64,000 bases of DNA from the NCBI RefSeq assembly GCF_014648055.1, contig NZ_BMQJ01000018.1, positions 62,001 through 126,000 on the forward strand, written 5' to 3'. Source of the stretch: Streptosporangium pseudovulgare (GTDB lineage Bacteria; Actinomycetota; Actinomycetes; Streptosporangiales; Streptosporangiaceae). A program made the position numbers and the translations under genes. Numbering within the stretch: the stretch's first letter is position 1; each line of letters opens with the position of its first letter. This document shows, in pieces, positions 24,685 through 32,598 of this stretch. Below the pieces are notes generated by a model, which saw only the letters and a program-made list of their open reading frames with translations, was not told the origin of the DNA and made no database searches.

Positions 24685-25518
24685 ATGTCCGCCCCCACCC
24701 CGGTGTTCCGCGCGAACGGCCCGCTGCCGGGCGACGTGCACGTGACCGCGCTCGGTCCTGAGTCCGGGCCGCCGGCGGTCTTCGTGCACGGCTCCACGAG
24801 CTGGGGCGACGACCCGGTGTACGGGTTCGCGGCGCAACGCCCGCTGGCCGGCCGGTTCCGGCTGCTCCTGATGGACCGCCGGGGCTGCGGCGGCAGCCCG
24901 GACGCCGGGGACAGGTTCCCCGGCGACTACCTGGCCGACGCCGACGACGTCGCCGAACTCCTCGGCGCGGGCGCGCACCTGGTCGGCCACTCCTACGGCG
25001 CCGTCGGAGCCATGATCGCGGCGGCGCGCAGGCCGGAGGCGGTGCGCTCGCTCACCTTGGTCGAGCCGGGCTGCTACCAGGCGGCCGCCGACCACCCCGC
25101 CGTGGCCGAGGCGCTGCGCGCCAACCGCGCCGCCTACGCCGGCCTTCCCGACCTGACGCCCGAGGAGTGGCTGCGGGCCGCCGCCGGTTCGGCCGGCACG
25201 CCGGAGCCGGAGATGGGCGATAGGCGGTTGCGCGCGGCCGCCACGGCGCTGCGCGAACGCGTCTGCTGGGAGGCGGGGCTCCCGCTGCCGGCGCTGCGGG
25301 CGGCGGCCTTCCCCAAGCTGGTCGTCTCGGGCACCTGGGAGGGCGCCCCCGGCCCGTACCGGGAGCGCGGCGGCGTTCCTCTCATGGCCTGCGCACGGGT
25401 CACGGCCGAGCGGATCGGCGCCCGGCACGAGCAGGTGCCAGGCAGCGCCCACTACCCGCACGTCGAGGCACCGGAGCGGCTGAACGCGCTGCTCACCGCC
25501 CTCTGGTCCGGCGCCTGA
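24685..25518 (+). CDS. Alpha/beta hydrolase
   Basis: A 277-residue soluble hydrolase. Oxyanion loop HGSTSWGDD follows strand 3 (AVFVHG), the nucleophile elbow is GHSYG with Ser103, and the catalytic His is in GSAHYPH near the end; the acid is probably in the VVSGTWEGAP region. ATG 24685 has an aggaggag ribosome site. It is divergent from, and presumably controlled by, the TetR regulator. Esterase, epoxide hydrolase-like or peptidase-like activity cannot be told apart from the sequence. Confidence 0.9.
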   Translation: MSAPTPVFRANGPLPGDVHVTALGPESGPPAVFVHGSTSWGDDPVYGFAAQRPLAGRFRLLLMDRRGCGGSPDAGDRFPGDYLADADDVAELLGAGAHLVGHSYGAVGAMIAAARRPEAVRSLTLVEPGCYQAAADHPAVAEALRANRAAYAGLPDLTPEEWLRAAAGSAGTPEPEMGDRRLRAAATALRERVCWEAGLPLPALRAAAFPKLVVSGTWEGAPGPYRERGGVPLMACARVTAERIGARHEQVPGSAHYPHVEAPERLNALLTALWSGA

Positions 25519-25630
25519 ACGGGCCGCGCCGCCGGGCCGGTGTTCCTGGCCGACCGGCGCGCCCTCGCCTCGGGCGCCACGCGCCTGCTGCCGCCGGCCT
25601 CCGCCCCGGCACCGGGCGCGGCCGGCCGTC

Positions 25631-27124
25631 CTACGGGAGATCGAAAGGGGCGGGGGAATGGCCTTCCCAGATCCGGTGGGAGGCCTGTTCGGGGTAGGGC
25701 AGGGTCTCCGATTCGGCGTCCAGGACGCGGGTGAGCCGCTGGTCGGGCCGGTGGCCGGCCCATCCCGCGTCGCCGGTGGTGACGAAGCGGATCCATGCCT
25801 CCCTGAGCTCGTGGGCGAGCGCGATGGCCTCGGGGGTGGGCTCGCCGCCGATGAGCTGCGCGCCGACGGGGCTGTCCAGCGTGCCGAACGCCAGGGGGAC
25901 GTCGAGGCTGTGGCAGGCGCCCAGGGCGCCGCCGAGGACCGGGGCGGTCCAGCACAGTTCGAACAGGTACGAGGTGCCGCCGGCTGCGGCGTTCGCCTCG
26001 GCCAGCTTCTGTGACGGCATGCGGAAGAGGGCGTCGGAGTACACCGTCTCCACCAGCTCCTCCGGGCCGGCCTGCGGAAACGCGGCACGGTACGCCTGCG
26101 CGCCATGCGGCTGGGGAGCGAGCAGTTCCAAGGCTGTACGGGCGTCCTGCTCGGTGAAGGTGCCCTGCCGTCCGCTCATGACGCTGAACAGCCGGAACTC
26201 GTCCCGGGTGTGGCCGACGAGCAGCTCGGTCCCGTTCGCGCGCGCGCCGGTCAGCGCGGTCCAAGGCGTTTCGGGGAGCACCTCGCCGTCGACGACGGGG
26301 CACAGGGCGGTTCCGGTCTCCGTGAGGCCTCCCCAGCTCTCCCGGTGTGCATGAAGGCCGGCGTTGAAGGAGGTGAGCTCTGCGGCCAGGTGCCAGGGGT
26401 CGATGTCGCGCAAGGCCGCAGCGGTGGGGGCCGCCGCGCCGAGCCGGTCCGCGAGCGCGGCGGTGACCTGCCGTGCCAGCGCGGGGGTGCTGTGCAGCCC
26501 CGGCACCGAGTGGGCGATGGCCCGCCGGAACAGGCCGCGCGCCGGCTTCATCGTGAGGAGGGCGGCGACCGACCCCGCCCCGGCGGACTGTCCGGCCACG
26601 GTGACCTGGCCGGGGTCGCCTCCGAAGGCGGCGATGTTCCGCTGCACCCACTCCAGCACCGCGATCTGGTCGAGGAATCCGCGGTTGGGCGGCGCGTCGT
26701 CGAGGAACGCAAAACCCTCCACGCCCACGCGGCAGTTGATGGTCACCACGACGAGTCCCGCCTCGGCCAGCGCCGCCGGGTCGTACATCGGGTCGCTCGA
26801 CGCCGCCGAGATGTAGCCGCCTACAGGGATCCACACCAGCACCGGCAGTCTGGCCGCGCCCGGATCCGGAGTGCCGACGTTGAGCGTCAGCCAGTCCGTG
26901 CCCTGCGGCGGACCCGCGTCGACCGGCAGGGACAGCGGCACCACGGGGCCGAACTCCGCCGCCTGCCTCGTCCCCTCCCAGCGGTGCGGCGGGGCGGGCG
27001 CGGCGAAGCGGAGCGCTCCCACCGGGGGCTGGGCATAGGGGATGCCGCGGAACACCGCGTGCCCCTGCCGCCGGCGCCCCTGCACCCAACCTTCCGTGGT
27101 CCGCACCCTTGGCTGTTCGGGCAT
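25631..27124 (-). CDS. Type-B carboxylesterase
   Basis: A 497-residue serine esterase of the carboxylesterase/para-nitrobenzyl esterase family. N-terminal FRGIPYAQPPVGALRFAAP, nucleophile Ser180 in TVAGQSAGAGSVAALL, acid in the HTRDEFRLF region, and catalytic His in ACHSLDVPLAFG are all present. Unusual: the oxyanion-hole motif, normally WIHGGGF/Y, reads WIPVGGY at 98-104, so the His and first Gly are replaced. No signal peptide, so cytosolic. It is divergent from a TetR regulator with a repeat-containing promoter between. Confidence 0.9.
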   Translation of the reverse strand: MPEQPRVRTTEGWVQGRRRQGHAVFRGIPYAQPPVGALRFAAPAPPHRWEGTRQAAEFGPVVPLSLPVDAGPPQGTDWLTLNVGTPDPGAARLPVLVWIPVGGYISAASSDPMYDPAALAEAGLVVVTINCRVGVEGFAFLDDAPPNRGFLDQIAVLEWVQRNIAAFGGDPGQVTVAGQSAGAGSVAALLTMKPARGLFRRAIAHSVPGLHSTPALARQVTAALADRLGAAAPTAAALRDIDPWHLAAELTSFNAGLHAHRESWGGLTETGTALCPVVDGEVLPETPWTALTGARANGTELLVGHTRDEFRLFSVMSGRQGTFTEQDARTALELLAPQPHGAQAYRAAFPQAGPEELVETVYSDALFRMPSQKLAEANAAAGGTSYLFELCWTAPVLGGALGACHSLDVPLAFGTLDSPVGAQLIGGEPTPEAIALAHELREAWIRFVTTGDAGWAGHRPDQRLTRVLDAESETLPYPEQASHRIWEGHSPAPFDLP

Positions 27125-27160
27125 GACGCTTCCTTCCTCGAGTGAACCCCCGGTTTATAA

Positions 27161-27184
27161 GTCAACTGTATTATGTCAACTGTA
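27161..27184. promoter_or_regulatory. Repeated 10-mer in divergent esterase/TetR promoter
   Basis: gtcaactgta occurs at 27161-27170 and again at 27175-27184. On the minus strand the same bases supply TTGACA-like -35 elements toward the esterase. The AT-rich site is a likely TetR binding region. Confidence 0.5.
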
Positions 27185-27220
27185 TGGGAAAGCCTCCGGG
27201 GTACGAGGGAGAGATCGGCG

Positions 27221-27832
27221 ATGCCGAAACAGGTGGATCACCGCGGACGCCGCGAGGCGATCGCCCGCGCGCTGTGGCGGGTGGTGGAGCAGCGCGGCGT
27301 CGCGCATCTGACGATGCGCGTGGTGGCGCAGGAGGCGGGCATCTCCCTCGGGCAGCTGCAGCACTATTTCGCCTCCCGGGCCGCCATGCTCTCCTTCGCC
27401 ATGGACTTCGCGTCCGAGCAGACCTCGCTGCGCGTCGAGCAGGGCCTCAAGAAGCTCGGTGACCGTCCGCACCCCCGTGACGTGCTGCGGCTGACGCTCG
27501 CGGAAATGCTCCCCCTGCATGCCGACGCCCGCGCGACCAGCCGGATGAGCGCCGCCTACGTCCTGGAGGCGCTGCACGACGAGACCGTCCACGAGCAGGC
27601 GCGCCGTGGCCTCGTCCAAGGACGGGCCCTCATCGAGCAGTTGGTCCGCCGTGCGGTCGCCGACGGGCACATCGCCCCTGACCGCGACCCGGCGACCGAG
27701 ACCGACCTGCTCCTTGCCCTCACCGGCCTCACTCCCCTGATCGAACTGGGCGTGATCAGGCCCCGGGACGCGCTCACCGCGATCGATCTGCATCTGGACA
27801 GGCTGTTCACCGGGGAGGATCGGAGCGCGTGA
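27221..27832 (+). CDS. TetR-family regulator (BetI-like)
   Basis: A 203-residue repressor: HTH at about 8-52 (HRGRREAIARALWRVVEQRG, LTMRVVAQEAGISLGQLQHY, FASRAAMLSFA), then a helical ligand domain that ends LDRLFTGEDRSA. The S-x-G-Q-L-Q-H-Y recognition helix is typical of the BetI-like subgroup. ATG 27221 follows a GAGGGAGAG ribosome site; an in-frame ATG at 27173 lies within the operator repeats and is rejected. It faces the type-B esterase, its probable target. Confidence 0.88.
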   Translation: MPKQVDHRGRREAIARALWRVVEQRGVAHLTMRVVAQEAGISLGQLQHYFASRAAMLSFAMDFASEQTSLRVEQGLKKLGDRPHPRDVLRLTLAEMLPLHADARATSRMSAAYVLEALHDETVHEQARRGLVQGRALIEQLVRRAVADGHIAPDRDPATETDLLLALTGLTPLIELGVIRPRDALTAIDLHLDRLFTGEDRSA

Positions 27833-27927
27833 CCCGCGCCCGTACGCGTCAGCGGCTGGGACCCCGGCGCCGCCCGCCCGCACCGGGGTCCGGTCACCTG
27901 CCGTGTCGCTGCGGCATGCGCCGTGAG

Positions 27928-29550
27928 TCAGGCCGCCTCCGCCGCGCCCACCCGGCGGGGGTCGGCGCAGGAGCGGGCGACGCCCGAGGCCGGGTCCAGG
28001 ACGATGGCCTCGAAGTTGCCCGTGAGCGGGCTCCACGGATTGATCACTCGCGTCCACAGCCGCTCCCGGCCGGCCCACTCCCGTACCTCGCGCAGCAGGG
28101 CTGCGTCGAAGCCGGCCTCCAGGATGTTGCCCGGCTCCCAGCCGCGCTCGGGAGTGTGGGGCCGGGCCCCGAAGCGGGGCGCCCGTACGCTCTCCTCGAT
28201 GCTCATCCCGAAGTCGAGCAGGTTGACGAGGTTCTGCAGGACGTTGGCGACCAGCGACACCGACGGCGAGCCGGAGACGATCACCGGGACGCCGTTCCGC
28301 AGCACGATGTTCGGGGCCAGGTAGATGGAGGCCCGCTCGCCCGGCCCCGGCATGACGCGCTGGAAGAACGATCCTCCGCCGGAGAGCTGGAACCCCTCGC
28401 AGAACAAGCCGTTCACGAAGCCCGAGCACATGTGGGAGTGGGTGAGCGAGACGACGTCGCCCGCACCGTCCACCACGGAGATGTGGATGGTTCCGGGCGA
28501 CGGTGCCGGCGCGCCCGGCGGGGGCGCCGGCACCAGCAGGGCCATGCGGGTCCTGGCGTACTCCTTGGACAGCAGCACCTCCAGCCGCTCACGGTCCTCC
28601 ACGAGGTCGCGGCGGAGCGGGGGCGCGTAGTAGGCGGTGTTGTGGGCCTGCATGAGCAGCCGCAACGTCTGCGGCGACTCGGTGGCCGGGCCCATCGCGC
28701 GCAGGTCCACCGTCTCCAGCATGTTGAGCGCCGAGATGAGTTGCACGCCGCCGTCGTCAGGCGGCGGGGAGGCGACGATCTCGGCGCCCCGGTAGCTGCC
28801 GCGCACCGGCTCCTGCACCCGGGCCCGGTAGACGCGTAGGTCCTCCTCGGACAGGACACCGCCGTCCGACCGGGCGGCCGCGGCGAAGGCCCGCGCGAAG
28901 TCGCCCAGGTAGTAGTCCATGCCCTCGTCCCGCAGCCGCCGCAGGGTACGGGCAGCGCGCGGCTGGCGGATCGTCTGGCCGGGGACCGCGAGGTGACCGC
29001 GTTCGAAGAACACCTCGCGCATCTGCTCCGACGCGCCGAGGGCGGCCTGGGCTCCGTAGGCGATGCCGTACAGGAAGGGGTTGACCTCGAAACCGTCGTC
29101 GGCGGCGGCGATGGCGGGTGCCAGCAGCCGGGCCCTGTCCCGCGTTCCGAAGCGGCGCCGGGCCTCCTCGAAGGCGGGCCACCACCCGGGGACGGGCACC
29201 CCGCGCCCCCGGGTGAGGTCCGCGCCGGTGAAGTCGGGCAGCGGGGCGAGCGGGGCGGCCACGTTGCCGTTGACGTACGTCGTCTCGCCGGTCGAGGCGC
29301 TGCGGTGCAGCAGGCTCAGACCGCCGGTGAGGGAGGTCATGTGGGGTTCGACGATGAGCTGCGTCGCGGCGGCGGCCAGGGCGGCGTCGGCGGCGTTGCC
29401 GCCTTCGCGCAGGACGTCGCGGGCGGCCCGGGTGGCCAGTGGATGGGAGGTGACCACCATGCCGCCGGAGCCGCTGACGGGCTCTTTCGGGCCGTGCACG
29501 GCGGGAGGCACCGGATCCGCTGAGAGCATCACGGTGGGGGATCCTTTCAT
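27928..29550 (-). CDS. Gamma-glutamyltransferase-fold Ntn hydrolase, no signal peptide
   Basis: A 540-residue homologue of gamma-glutamyltransferase, normally self-cleaving at a Thr that becomes the nucleophile of the small subunit. That Thr is conserved here as Thr354 in PGTIHISVVDGAGDVVSLTH. Other family segments: MVVTSHPLATRAARDVLREG with GGNAADAA, PDDGGVQLISALNMLE, and SGSPSVSLVANVLQNLVNLL. The first residues (MKGSPTVMLSADPVPPAVHG) are not a signal peptide, so it should act in the cytosol, unlike most bacterial GGTs. Last gene of the frlB-frlD-hyuA-hyuB-MHS operon, coupled by ATGA to the transporter. It could hydrolyse a gamma-glutamyl or acyl amide; oxamate-type or acylase activity is also possible. 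Confidence 0.85.
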   Translation of the reverse strand: MKGSPTVMLSADPVPPAVHGPKEPVSGSGGMVVTSHPLATRAARDVLREGGNAADAALAAAATQLIVEPHMTSLTGGLSLLHRSASTGETTYVNGNVAAPLAPLPDFTGADLTRGRGVPVPGWWPAFEEARRRFGTRDRARLLAPAIAAADDGFEVNPFLYGIAYGAQAALGASEQMREVFFERGHLAVPGQTIRQPRAARTLRRLRDEGMDYYLGDFARAFAAAARSDGGVLSEEDLRVYRARVQEPVRGSYRGAEIVASPPPDDGGVQLISALNMLETVDLRAMGPATESPQTLRLLMQAHNTAYYAPPLRRDLVEDRERLEVLLSKEYARTRMALLVPAPPPGAPAPSPGTIHISVVDGAGDVVSLTHSHMCSGFVNGLFCEGFQLSGGGSFFQRVMPGPGERASIYLAPNIVLRNGVPVIVSGSPSVSLVANVLQNLVNLLDFGMSIEESVRAPRFGARPHTPERGWEPGNILEAGFDAALLREVREWAGRERLWTRVINPWSPLTGNFEAIVLDPASGVARSCADPRRVGAAEAA

Positions 29551-30902
29551 GAGGTGGCTCCGGAGGTGGCTCCGACGGCGGCGGGCGTCCGCCCGCCGCT
29601 CACCCGGGCCTCGTCGATGGCCTTCGGCAGGGCGAACGCCGCCACCAGCGCGGAGACCAGGCAGATGGCCGTCATGTAGAAGCCGAAGGAGACCTCCGTC
29701 CCCGTCAGGCCCACCAGCCAGGCCGCCAGCAGCGGGGAGGTGCTGCCGAGCAGCGTCGTGCCCAGGTTGTAGTTCAGGCCGGCGGCGGTGCCGCGCACGT
29801 GGGGCGGGAAGCTCATCACGTACGCCGTCGTCAGCGGCCCGCCGATCACGTTGTTGATGATGGTGAAGCTCACGACCCCGATGATCGCGAACAGCAGGGA
29901 GCCGGACTCGATCGCCAGGAAGGTCGGAACGGTGGCCACGACGAACACCGCGTACCCGGTGACCAGCAACTTCTTGCCGCCATGCCGGTCGGCGATCCGG
30001 CCTCCCCAGATCGCGGCGGGCGGGCCGACGAGGTAGGTGAGGATCGCGGCGAGCAGCGCCTTGTCCTCACCGAAGCCGTTCTGCACGAGGGCGGTGACGA
30101 AGTAGCTCTGGATCATGAACGAGCCGACCCGCTGACCGGCGCCGAGCCCGATGGAGCGCAGCATGTCGCGCCAGTGCTTGCTGACGGCCTCTTTGAACGG
30201 GGTCTGCTTGACCTGGTGCCGCTTGGCCTCCTCCAGCACCTGCTGGAACGCGGGCGCCTCGGTGGTGCGCCGCCGGATGTAGACGGTGACCAACGACAGC
30301 GGCGCCGCCAGCAGGAACAGCGCGCGCCAGCCCCAGGAGTCGAAGCTGCTGGCGGGCAGGGTGACGATCAGGGTGTACGCCAGCCCGGAGGCCAGCAGCG
30401 GGCCGAGCGAGGTGGATCCCACGCTCACCCCGGACAGCAGGTTCCGCTTGCGCTGGGGGCCGTGCTCCAGCAGGAAGTTCGTCGCGATCGTGTACTCGGC
30501 GCTGGCGCCCAGCCCCTGGATGAGCCGGCACAGGGCCAGCAGCACGGGTGCGACGACCCCGATGGCCGCGTAGGACGGCAGCAGGCCGATCCCGACGGTG
30601 CCGACGGACATCAGCATGATGGTCAGGGTCAGGACGTACTTGTGCCCCTTGAAGTCGGCGACGCGGCCCATGAGGGTGCCGCCGACGGGGCGGATGGCGT
30701 AGGAGAGGATCAGGCCGAGGTAGGTCGAGATGAGCGCGACCGTGGCGTCCCCGTCGGGGAAGAACGTGCGCGACATGACGACGGCGAGAATGCCGTAGAG
30801 GGCGTTGTCGTACCACTCGACGACGTTGCCGAGCATGGCCGCCCAGAGGACTCGCCGCCAGGTGGTGTTGTCCGTCGGAGACGCGGCGCTGGGGTTGGTC
30901 AC
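29547..30902 (-). CDS. MHS-family MFS transporter (metabolite:H+ symporter type)
   Basis: A 451-residue, 12-helix importer. The opening MLGNVVEWYDNALYGILAVV is the MHS signature (normally GNxxEWYDF), with GRVADFKGHKYVLTLTIMLM as the helix 2-3 motif, RLIQGLGASAEYTIATNFLL in helix 4 and a matching GGRIADRHGGKKLL in the second half. Family members take up organic acids and amino-acid derivatives such as proline, betaine and shikimate. It lies between hyuB (46-bp gap) and the GGT-type gene (ATGA overlap), so it is the likely uptake system of the operon. Confidence 0.9.
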   Translation of the reverse strand: MTNPSAASPTDNTTWRRVLWAAMLGNVVEWYDNALYGILAVVMSRTFFPDGDATVALISTYLGLILSYAIRPVGGTLMGRVADFKGHKYVLTLTIMLMSVGTVGIGLLPSYAAIGVVAPVLLALCRLIQGLGASAEYTIATNFLLEHGPQRKRNLLSGVSVGSTSLGPLLASGLAYTLIVTLPASSFDSWGWRALFLLAAPLSLVTVYIRRRTTEAPAFQQVLEEAKRHQVKQTPFKEAVSKHWRDMLRSIGLGAGQRVGSFMIQSYFVTALVQNGFGEDKALLAAILTYLVGPPAAIWGGRIADRHGGKKLLVTGYAVFVVATVPTFLAIESGSLLFAIIGVVSFTIINNVIGGPLTTAYVMSFPPHVRGTAAGLNYNLGTTLLGSTSPLLAAWLVGLTGTEVSFGFYMTAICLVSALVAAFALPKAIDEARVSGGRTPAAVGATSGATS

Positions 30903-30948
30903 CGGCGCTTCCTTTCTTTCCTGCTGCCGGGCGGGCTCATGGATGGGC

Positions 30949-32598
30949 TCACCGGGCGGGGGGTGTTTGATCGGGGTAGTCGTGGGCGGCCCGCTCCGCG
31001 GAGATGACGCCTTCGCGCAGGTCGCGTTCGACGTCGGACGGGTCGCGTCCGGCGGGGTCGCCGTAGCCGCCGGCGCCGGCGGTGATGATGCTGACCCGGT
31101 CGCCGGGCTGGAGGATCGTGTGGCCGTGGGACAGCGGGCGGGCGCCCTCGCTCAGCTCGACCCGGGCCGAGGCGCCGGGCCCGCCGCCGAACAGTCCCCA
31201 CGGCCGGGAGCGCTGCCGGCTGGTGTCCAGCCAGAACTGCACGTCCTGTTCCTCGACGCGGACCGTGCGCCGGATGCCCATGCCGCCGCGGGTGCGGCCG
31301 GCGCCGCCGGAGTCGGCGACCAGTTCGTACGCCTCCACCAGCAGCGGATATTCGCTCTCCAGCGCCTCGACCGGCAGGTTGGAGGTGTTGGTGACGTGCA
31401 CCTGGACCCCGTCGAGGCCGTCCTTGGCGGCCCGCGCCCCGGAGCCGCCGCCGATCGTCTCCAGATAGACGAAGTAGCGGCCGGTGCGCGTGTCGTGGCC
31501 GGAGAAGTGCACGCCGGTGTTGGCGCCGTTGGCCGCGGCGGTGACGCGGTCCGGCACGGCGGGCGCCAGGGCGCCGTGGATGAGGTCCACCACGCGCTGG
31601 CAGGTCTCGGTGCGCCCGTTGACGGCCGCCGGTTCCACGCAGTTGACGATCGAACCGGACGGGGCGTCGATGCGGATGGGACGGTGCAGCCCGGCGTTGG
31701 AGGGGATGTCCGGGTCCACCAGCGTCTTCACGGCGTAGTAGACGGTCGCGTACAGGGCCGTCCACACCATGTTGACCGAGGCGCGGACCTGGCCGGGGTT
31801 GCCGGCGAAGTCGAAGTGCAGCTCGTCGCCGGCGACGGTGACCCGTACCCGCAGCTCCAGCTCCTCATCCAGCTCCGGGCAGTCGAAGCGGTCGGTGAAG
31901 TCGTAGGTGCCGTCGGGCACCTCGGCGATCACCGCGCGGGTGCGCCGCTCGGTGTAGTCGAGCAGCGCCGCCGCTGTCTCGATCATGGTGGCGCGGCCGT
32001 AACGCGCGGCCAGCTCGCCGTAGCGGGTGACCGCGAGCCGGTTCGCGGCGAGCTGGGCGCGGAAGTCGGCGCGGCGCTCGGACGGCACCTGGCAGTTGGT
32101 GAGCACCAGGGCGAAGACGTCCTCGACGATCTCCCCGTCGCGGGCCAGCCGCACCGGCGGGATGCGCACCCCTTCCTGGTAGATGTGGGCGTGCCCCCGG
32201 TCGCCGAAGTCGGCGTGGTGCGCCAGGTTGGCGGCCCAGGCGGTGAGTCGGCCGTCGACGTGGATGGGCGTGACCAGCACCATGTCGGGCAGGTGCGAGC
32301 CGCCTCCCGAGTACGGGTCGTTGCTCAGGAACGTGTCCCCCGGGCGGATGTCCTCGGCCGGGAAGCGCTCCAGCACCGCGGCGACCACGCCGATGAGCGA
32401 GCCGAGGTGGATGGGCGAGGCCTGCTCGGCCTGGGCCACCATGTGGCCGGCGGCGTCGAACAGGCCCGCCGTGCAGTCCCGGCGCTCCTTGATGTTGCTG
32501 GAGTAGGCGGCGCGGACGAGCGTCTCGCCCATCTCCTCCACGATGGACGACAGGGCCGAGCCCATCACCTCCACGAGGACGGGATCGATGGTGGTCAT
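30949..32598 (-). CDS. hyuB: Hydantoinase B / 5-oxoprolinase B-type subunit
   Basis: A 549-residue HyuB subunit. Family landmarks: MTTIDPVLVEVMGSALSSIV, the YSSNIKERRDCTAGLF segment, a metal-binding stretch (FLSNDPYSGGGSHLPDMVLV, then HHADFG), TNCQVPSERRADFRAQLAAN and GGSGARAAKDGLDGVQVHVT. Together with HyuA it forms an ATP-dependent ring-opening enzyme of the hydantoinase/5-oxoprolinase/acetone carboxylase superfamily. Its ATG overlaps the hyuA stop as ATGA. The sequence does not settle whether 5-oxoproline, a hydantoin or a substituted lactam is the substrate. Confidence 0.92.
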   Translation of the reverse strand: MTTIDPVLVEVMGSALSSIVEEMGETLVRAAYSSNIKERRDCTAGLFDAAGHMVAQAEQASPIHLGSLIGVVAAVLERFPAEDIRPGDTFLSNDPYSGGGSHLPDMVLVTPIHVDGRLTAWAANLAHHADFGDRGHAHIYQEGVRIPPVRLARDGEIVEDVFALVLTNCQVPSERRADFRAQLAANRLAVTRYGELAARYGRATMIETAAALLDYTERRTRAVIAEVPDGTYDFTDRFDCPELDEELELRVRVTVAGDELHFDFAGNPGQVRASVNMVWTALYATVYYAVKTLVDPDIPSNAGLHRPIRIDAPSGSIVNCVEPAAVNGRTETCQRVVDLIHGALAPAVPDRVTAAANGANTGVHFSGHDTRTGRYFVYLETIGGGSGARAAKDGLDGVQVHVTNTSNLPVEALESEYPLLVEAYELVADSGGAGRTRGGMGIRRTVRVEEQDVQFWLDTSRQRSRPWGLFGGGPGASARVELSEGARPLSHGHTILQPGDRVSIITAGAGGYGDPAGRDPSDVERDLREGVISAERAAHDYPDQTPPAR

